Below, piece after piece: positions 59,153 through 64,000 of a DNA stretch of 64,000 nucleotides. The stretch lies in NCBI RefSeq assembly GCF_016862315.1, contig NZ_BOMS01000045.1:1-64000 (forward strand). The letters run 5' to 3'. The translations under genes were made by a program, and so were the position numbers. The notes beneath the pieces are model-generated. The model was not told the DNA's origin, ran no database searches, and saw nothing but the letters and a program-made list of their open reading frames with translations. Source of the stretch: Actinoplanes palleronii. Its GTDB lineage: Bacteria; Actinomycetota; Actinomycetes; Mycobacteriales; Micromonosporaceae. Within the stretch, counting starts at the first letter, position 1. The number at the start of each line of letters is the position of its first letter.

Positions 59153-59950
59153 TCACGACGCCAGGAAACCCTCCGCGCTGAGCCAGGCCGCGCAGTTCTC
59201 CGCCCAGCGCGCGGTGTGCGGAATGTGGATCTCGCCGTGGTCGCCGTACGCGACACCGTTCGCCAGGCCCAGTCCGTGCTGCCCGTGCGGGTAGATGTGC
59301 AGCTCCACCGGGATGTCGGCGGCGAACAGGGCGGACGCGTAGGCCAGGGCGTTGGGGAACCCGGGCGGGTCCTCGGCGGTCGCCCAGAGGAACGTCGGGC
59401 AGGTCGCGGCGTCGATGTTCCGGGCCGGGGAGAGCTCGTCGCGCAACGCCATCCGCCCGTCCAGCACGAACGAGACCGGCGCGTCCGGCAGCAGGTGCAG
59501 ATCCGCCACCGCGTAGGCGAGGATCGCGAAGTCCGGCCGCGGCGGCGCGGCGTCGAGCCGTTCCGCGGACATCACCGTGCCGGTCGCCAGCAGCCCGGCG
59601 ATGTGCCCGCCGGCGCTGGAGCCGATCACACCGACGTGCTCGCCGACGTCGAGGCCGTGCTCGCCGGCCCGGATCCAGTCCAGGGCGGCGCGGCCGGCCT
59701 CCAGCGGCGCGGGGAAGCGGTGGTCGGTCATCAGCGGGTACCGCAGCACGAACGCGTGCAGTCCGATCCCGCTCAGCCAGCGGGCGTAGCCCTCGCCCTC
59801 GTGCTCGGCGTGGAACCGGTACCCGCCGCCCGGGAACACCAGCACGGCCGGGCGTGGCCCGGTGAAGCGCCGGTCGGCGGGGTAGGTGGTGATGTCGAGC
59901 GCACCGTCGGCGTGGTCCCGCCGGGCGGTGCTGGTGGTGTTGATGGTCAT
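59153..59950 (-). CDS. Alpha/beta hydrolase (esterase, BD-FAE-like)
   Basis: A 265-residue esterase. The oxyanion loop VFPGGGYRFHAEHEGEGYA and nucleophile GSSAGGHIAG match acetyl esterase/lipase-like hydrolases, and the late His lies in YPHGQHGLGLANG. Acetyl or xylan-oligosaccharide ester cleavage is common for this group. It begins 210 bp from the divergent MarR-GNAT gene. Confidence 0.93.
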   Translation of the reverse strand: MTINTTSTARRDHADGALDITTYPADRRFTGPRPAVLVFPGGGYRFHAEHEGEGYARWLSGIGLHAFVLRYPLMTDHRFPAPLEAGRAALDWIRAGEHGLDVGEHVGVIGSSAGGHIAGLLATGTVMSAERLDAAPPRPDFAILAYAVADLHLLPDAPVSFVLDGRMALRDELSPARNIDAATCPTFLWATAEDPPGFPNALAYASALFAADIPVELHIYPHGQHGLGLANGVAYGDHGEIHIPHTARWAENCAAWLSAEGFLAS

Positions 59951-60168
59951 GCATTCCTCTCGTCGTCAGTGCGGACGACGGAGGCGGCAACAGCCCGGAT
60001 ACCAGCGCGGTGGGGAATGGGAGGCACAGAAATCCGGATAGGACCGACCGAGAGCGCAGCGCTCAGCGGTGGCGTGAAGTTGCCGCCTCCATCGTGTCGG
60101 CCCATCCGGGGCTCGCCGACACGGTAACACGCGGATTTCTCTGACCTGAGTCAACTATCGTGGGGCGG

Positions 60169-61080
60169 GTGGACGAGATCGAGCGGATCCGCGCCTTCAA
60201 CCGCTTCTACACCCAGCACCTCGGCCTGCTCACCGACCGCTACCTGGACCAGGACCGCCCGCTCGGGCCGGCCCGGCTGCTCTACGAGATCGGGGACCGG
60301 GCCGACCTGCGGGACCTGCGCGCCCGGCTCGGTCTGGACGCCGGGTACCTGAGCCGGCTGCTGCGTACCCTCGAGGACCACAACCTGGTGCGGGTCGGCC
60401 CGCACCCGGCGGACGGCCGCGCCCGGGTCGCCGCACTGACCGAGACCGGCCGCCGGGAACGCGCTGACCTGGACGAACGATCCCGCCGGGCGGTCACCGA
60501 CGCGCTCGGGAACCTCACCGCGGAGCAGCGGGCCGAGCTGGTCGCCGCCCAGGCGACGGTCCACCGGCTGCTGCGGCTGGCCGGCACGGTGATCGCTCCG
60601 GTCGATCCGGCCGCCACTCAGGCCCGCACAAGCCTGCTCCGGTACGCGGTGGAGCTCGCCGAACGGTTCCCGGAGGGCTATGACCCGGCGACGCTGACCG
60701 CGCCCGGCGACGTCGACGGCACGATGCTGCTGGCGACCGAGAACGATCACACGATCGGCTGTGGTCTGTGGACCCGGCTGGCCCCGGGGACCGCCGAGCT
60801 GCGCCACCTGTGGGTCGCCGCCGAGGCGCGCGGGCTCGGGCTCGGTCGTCGGCTGCTGGCAGCCCTCGAGGCGGATGCCGCGGCGCACGGGATCACCGCG
60901 GTGCGGCTGGGTACCCACGCGGCGCTGACCGAGGCGATCGCGCTGTACCGCGGGGCCGGTTACCTGCCGATCGACGACTACAGCGACTCGCCGTACAACC
61001 AGCTCGCCTTCGAGAAGGTGCTGATCACTCCAGGTTGGCGCGGGGGATCGGCGGGCCGATCCGGAAGTCGCGGAACATGA
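60169..61080 (+). CDS. Bifunctional MarR-type regulator/GNAT acetyltransferase
   Basis: A 303-residue fusion. Residues 1-140 are a MarR winged helix (LRDLRARLGLDAGYLSRLLRTLEDHNLVRVGPHPADGRARVAALTETGRRE). Residues 150-290 are a GNAT domain with LRHLWVAAEARGLGLGRRLLAALEADA. This fusion is a known actinobacterial arrangement. The GTG at 60169 follows GGGGCGG; a GTG at 60160 is in frame. The last 19 codons overlap the opposing DUF1349 gene. Confidence 0.9.
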   Translation: MDEIERIRAFNRFYTQHLGLLTDRYLDQDRPLGPARLLYEIGDRADLRDLRARLGLDAGYLSRLLRTLEDHNLVRVGPHPADGRARVAALTETGRRERADLDERSRRAVTDALGNLTAEQRAELVAAQATVHRLLRLAGTVIAPVDPAATQARTSLLRYAVELAERFPEGYDPATLTAPGDVDGTMLLATENDHTIGCGLWTRLAPGTAELRHLWVAAEARGLGLGRRLLAALEADAAAHGITAVRLGTHAALTEAIALYRGAGYLPIDDYSDSPYNQLAFEKVLITPGWRGGSAGRSGSRGT

Positions 61081-61594
61081 CCTCGAGCCCGGCGCGCTCG
61101 GGTGAGCAGCACATGACGCCGACGTCGAGGGTTTCCGGCAGGTCCAGGTGTCCGAGACGGATCAGCTGCCAGATGCCGTCGGGTGCGGCTCGGTGCACGC
61201 AGACCGCGGAGCCGAAGCGGGTCAGGCGCAGGGCGAGCTCGTCGCGGTGCTCGGGCACCGGCACGACCGACAGGTCGGAGTCGTCGCGGGTCAGCACGGT
61301 GCTCAGCTGCACGGCGCCGGAGGTGACCTCGAGACCGGTCTTCAGCCAGGTGCGCTCGTCGGCGCGCAGCATCAGCCCGGCCTGGTCGAACAGCGCGGAG
61401 TGCCCGGCGGAGACCACCACCTCGGCGGTGAAGTCACCGGTGACCGGGCGGTGGTAGAAGTGCCCGTTGTCGGTGACGTAGCCGTAGAAGGTGCGGCGCC
61501 AGAAGTCCGTCTTCAACCCGGTGACGACGCGGATCACGCCGGCCTCGTCGGACCAGGACGGCGGTTCGTTGAGCCAGGACATGCGGTTCGGCAT
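61025..61594 (-). CDS. DUF1349 (YesU-like concanavalin-fold) protein
   Basis: A 189-residue beta-sandwich protein (FYRRPVTGDFTAEVVVSAGHSALFDQAGLMLRADERTWLKTGLEV... GVMCCSPERAGLEVMFRDFRIG). DUF1349 proteins have a concanavalin-like lectin fold with proposed roles in glycan handling, none firmly known. Overlaps the end of the MarR-GNAT gene on the other strand by 56 bases. Confidence 0.88.
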   Translation of the reverse strand: MPNRMSWLNEPPSWSDEAGVIRVVTGLKTDFWRRTFYGYVTDNGHFYHRPVTGDFTAEVVVSAGHSALFDQAGLMLRADERTWLKTGLEVTSGAVQLSTVLTRDDSDLSVVPVPEHRDELALRLTRFGSAVCVHRAAPDGIWQLIRLGHLDLPETLDVGVMCCSPERAGLEVMFRDFRIGPPIPRANLE

Positions 61595-61630
61595 CGCGTC
61601 AGCTTATGGGCGTCCATACCATCTCGTCTC

Positions 61631-62557
61631 GTGCGGGACAGGCCGGTGGGGTTGGACGAGCGCGATCTGACGGCGGCGCTGCTCGACGGGTGGGGCATCA
61701 CGGCCGGTGACCTCGCGTACCTGCCGGTGGGCGCGGGGAGCTATCACTGGGCGGCCGGTCCGTGGTTCGTGAAGGTCGACGATCTGGGCGTGGACTCGCC
61801 GTCGCGGGTGTTCGAGGATTTGCGCCGGTCGTTGACCGTGGCGCTGCGGCTGGGGCTCGCGTGTGTGGTCGCGCCGGTCGTGGCGGTGGACGGGTCGGTG
61901 GTACGGCGGCTCGGTGATCGTTTTGCGGTGGCGGTGTTTCCGCTGGTGGCCGGGGTGGCGGGGGAGTTCGGGCCGCACCGGGCGGAGGATCTGGGCGAGG
62001 TGGCCCGGGTGCTGGCGCAGGTGCACGGGGCGACGCCGGCGGTGGTGGATCTCGCGCCGCGTGCGGATCTGCGGCTGCCGGGGCGGGGTGGACTGGAGGA
62101 GGCGCTGCGGGTGGTCGAGGTGCCGTGGACCGGCGGGCCGTATGCGGAGCGGGGGCGGGCGGTGTTGCGTCGTCATGCCGGGCTGGTCCGGGACTGGCTG
62201 GCCGAGTTCGATCAGCTGGTGGCCGGGGTGCGGGGGACGTCGGCGGGGTGGGTGGTGACCCATGGCGAGCCGCATCCGGGGAACGTGCTGCGGACGGCGG
62301 ACGGGTTGCGGCTGATCGACTGGACGACGGTGCAGATCGCGCCGGCGGAGCGGGATCTGTGGATGCTGGGCGAGGGGCTCGAGGAGTACACGGCGGTGAC
62401 CGGTCAGGTGGTGTCGCCGGTGGGGATCGCTCTGTATCGGCGGTGGTGGGTGCTCGCCGATGTCGCCGCTTTCACCGCTGACCTTCGCGGGCCGCACGGT
62501 GCCGGGCGGGACTCGGCAGCGGCGTTGCGGTATCTCAGCGGTTATTTCGAAAGGTGA
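61631..62557 (+). CDS. Aminoglycoside phosphotransferase family protein
   Basis: A 308-residue kinase-like protein starting with GTG. The catalytic segment VVTHGEPHPGNVLRTADGLRLIDWTTVQIAP provides the H-G-x-x-H-P-x-N and DW motifs. The N-terminal lobe has VGAGSYHWAAGPWFVKVDD. Possible substrates range from aminoglycosides to sugars or spectinomycin. The 3' half has strongly GGT/GCG-biased codons. Confidence 0.9.
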   Translation: MRDRPVGLDERDLTAALLDGWGITAGDLAYLPVGAGSYHWAAGPWFVKVDDLGVDSPSRVFEDLRRSLTVALRLGLACVVAPVVAVDGSVVRRLGDRFAVAVFPLVAGVAGEFGPHRAEDLGEVARVLAQVHGATPAVVDLAPRADLRLPGRGGLEEALRVVEVPWTGGPYAERGRAVLRRHAGLVRDWLAEFDQLVAGVRGTSAGWVVTHGEPHPGNVLRTADGLRLIDWTTVQIAPAERDLWMLGEGLEEYTAVTGQVVSPVGIALYRRWWVLADVAAFTADLRGPHGAGRDSAAALRYLSGYFER

Positions 62558-62603
62558 GGCGCTAAAAGGACGGTGCGGTTACATCCTAGAATCCTAGGAT
62601 GGC

Positions 62604-62702
62604 CTAGGGGCAGTGCGGCGAGCCGCACCAACAGCAGAACGACGGCTTCGCCGACAGGCCGGACAATTGGTTTTGCGGGCCGCTGACCTGTCGCCGGCCC
62701 AC
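62604..62702 (-). CDS. Possible 32-residue Cys-rich peptide
   Basis: A GTG frame overlaps the stop of the upstream large gene (TAGTG) and would encode MGRRQVSGPQNQLSGLSAKP followed by SFCCWCGSPHCP. Four Cys in the last ten residues are unusual. The same DNA also forms a perfect hairpin (GTGCGGC/GCCGCAC at 62613-62628), so the codons may simply reflect a terminator stem. No modification enzymes are nearby. Confidence 0.25.
   Translation of the reverse strand: MGRRQVSGPQNQLSGLSAKPSFCCWCGSPHCP
62613..62628. terminator. Hairpin between convergent genes
   Basis: GTGCGGC-GA-GCCGCAC is a perfect 7-bp stem with a minimal loop, beyond the ends of the phosphotransferase (+) and the large gene (-). 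The adjoining CCTAGAATCCTAGGATGGCC at 62585-62604 adds a second, shorter palindrome. Termination is plausible but no T-tract is present. Confidence 0.4.
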
Positions 62703-63997
62703 TAGGTGTTGATCAGCGTGAGCAGCCGGGCGCACTCGGACCGGCCCGCGATGCGGGCGATCGCCTTGCGGTAGAGCAGCACGTCGGCCAGCACGTCGAA
62801 GCGGCTGCCGCGGGCGTGTTCGGTCAGCCACCGGTCGATCAGGGTCCACGTCTGATCGTCGCTCAGCTCGTCGAGGCGGCACGACAGATGCCCCCAGGCG
62901 TGTCCGCGCAGGGTCGCGGTGCCGAGGTTGCGGTGCACCTGCGCCGCCCACTCGACGATCTCCGACGGGTCGAGGAGGTAGAGCAGGTCGCGGATGAGCG
63001 GCCGGACGTCGGGGGCGAGGAGGCGGACGAGGAACGGGGTCCACCCGTCGGCGCTGCCGGCCAGCCAAGGGCTGTCCGGCGGGAACGGGTACACCGAACC
63101 GCGCTGCGACGCGATCTCGCGCAGCCGGCCGATCCGGGTCTGAATCTCGGCCAGCGCGGCGTCGCGGTGATCGCCGGGCGGCCGGCGGGTGACGGTGGCG
63201 AGCTGGCAGAGGGCGAACCACGGCCCGGATCCCGATCCGGGCTCCAGCCGGGGGCCGCCTGGCGGGTACCGGCGTTCCCCGCCGGGCGGCGAGGCTCCCC
63301 AGTACGCGGCGGTCCACCACGCGGTCAGCGGCGGCTGATCCGGCGGCTCGTCGAGGTGTTCCGCCGGAAGGTAGGTGTTCAGCAGCCAGCCCAGCTCGCC
63401 GGACACCTCGGAGGTGCGGCCGCCGTGGACCTCTTCGAGCACCACCTCCGCCTCCCGTGGGCTGGTGGCCGCCCGGCGGGCCAGCAGTTCCTTGCGGGCC
63501 CGATGGAATGTGGCGGCCGCGGCGATCGGCATGAGGTCGCGGGCCTGCTCGAGGGTGAGGTGCTCCGCGGCGGCGGCGACGAGCCAGGTCTCCGCGCCGG
63601 TGCGTTCGATCAGGTCGACGATCAGGTCGACGCAGCCCGCGCGGACCATCGCCGGCACGGCCGGTATCAGCTGGTTGAGACTGTCGGTGAAGGCCTTGAG
63701 ATCCTGCGGCGCGGCTCCGGCGATCTCGGCGGCGGTGTCCTGCCGGGCCGGTGGGTCGAGCAGCGGGAGCAGCTGCGCGAGGCAGCACAGCCGATTCGCG
63801 CCGGTCAGCTCCGCGCGGACCCAGGTGGCGACCTCGTCGGCGTCGGCGGCGGGCAGCACGCTGAGCAGCCCGTCGTAGTTGATGCCCGGCAGGAGTGCCT
63901 GCTCCTGTTCGTACCGGCTCATTCTCGCCGCCGGATCGGGGCCGAGCCGATCGAAGAGCACCCATCGGATGATCGCGCTGACCTGGTCCTGCGGCAT
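62702..63997 (-). CDS. Large hypothetical protein, probably cut by the window edge
   Basis: At least 431 residues of a soluble, helix-rich protein with aromatic segments (LTAWWTAAYWGASPPGGERRYPPGG). The ATG at 63997 lies three bases from the window end and the frame is open beyond it, so the true start may be outside. No domain recognised. A helical-repeat scaffold is possible, but the pattern is weaker than in the 1088-residue protein at 50.5 kb. Confidence 0.7.
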   Translation of the reverse strand: MPQDQVSAIIRWVLFDRLGPDPAARMSRYEQEQALLPGINYDGLLSVLPAADADEVATWVRAELTGANRLCCLAQLLPLLDPPARQDTAAEIAGAAPQDLKAFTDSLNQLIPAVPAMVRAGCVDLIVDLIERTGAETWLVAAAAEHLTLEQARDLMPIAAAATFHRARKELLARRAATSPREAEVVLEEVHGGRTSEVSGELGWLLNTYLPAEHLDEPPDQPPLTAWWTAAYWGASPPGGERRYPPGGPRLEPGSGSGPWFALCQLATVTRRPPGDHRDAALAEIQTRIGRLREIASQRGSVYPFPPDSPWLAGSADGWTPFLVRLLAPDVRPLIRDLLYLLDPSEIVEWAAQVHRNLGTATLRGHAWGHLSCRLDELSDDQTWTLIDRWLTEHARGSRFDVLADVLLYRKAIARIAGRSECARLLTLINT

Positions 63998-64000
63998 CCA

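Overview
This 64 kb window comes from a very GC-rich actinomycete chromosome. Several families point to an actinobacterium, probably Micromonosporaceae (Actinoplanes-like, an inference from gene style only): a mycothiol-type DinB protein, deazaflavin (F420)-dependent nitroreductase-like proteins, ECF42 sigma factors with DGPF partners, many GTG starts and many 4-base stop/start overlaps. No rRNA, tRNA, phage or CRISPR array was seen. Coding density is high; most genes are regulators, oxidoreductases and small enzymes in short operons.

Layout. 0.3-2.5 kb: LacI regulator, AAA ATPase, MarR regulator. 2.5-7 kb: aldo/keto reductase diverging from a five-gene overlapping operon (ArsR-like regulator, two membrane proteins, an unknown protein, a DinB/CPCC fusion). 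7-10.2 kb: EthD and HxlR genes with repeated operator-like motifs, a carboxymuconolactone-decarboxylase-like enzyme, an L7/L12-like protein, an F420-type protein and an SDR. 10.3-11.1 kb: tiny orphan genes and a secreted protein. 11.2-16.9 kb: a beta-ketoadipate block (pcaI-pcaJ-PHP and pcaF) with a tnpB element between its halves, then a LysR regulator. 17.4-22.5 kb: MFS exporter, discoidin-domain membrane protein, GGDEF-EAL protein and FIST sensor. 22.5-29.9 kb: VOC protein, membrane protein plus hydrolase, secreted protein, ECF42 module 1, phosphoesterase, erythromycin-esterase-like protein. 30.2-36.3 kb: a possibly frameshifted unknown gene, a repeat-rich gap, a phosphotransferase, ECF42 module 2, Rrf2 and NIPSNAP genes. 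36.3-42.1 kb: flavin monooxygenase preceded by a candidate leader peptide, and a compact NIS siderophore cassette. 42.1-47.7 kb: TetR with twin operators, FAD dehydrogenase and SDR, a phosphotransferase, an MBL hydrolase and another F420-type protein. 48.1-54.6 kb: epimerase, UPF0303 and TSUP genes, a 1088-residue helical-repeat protein and an EEP hydrolase. 54.8-64 kb: GNAT, ohrR-ohr, PadR/PH pair, MerR, esterase, MarR-GNAT fusion, DUF1349, phosphotransferase and a large protein cut by the window edge.

The strongest unexplained signal is a family of about 18 palindromic units, nearly all exactly 55 bp from CGGCTGG to CCAGCCG, in six gaps. They occur singly or as tandem arrays of about 63 bp period, always just 3' of a plus-strand gene and mostly between convergent genes. 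Inner arms differ between copies but stay largely complementary, which suggests selection on the folded structure. Other points of interest are the tnpB element abutting pcaF, the leader-peptide/hairpin arrangement before the monooxygenase, the HxlR-linked operator array, and two ECF42 modules carrying TGTCGA promoter candidates.
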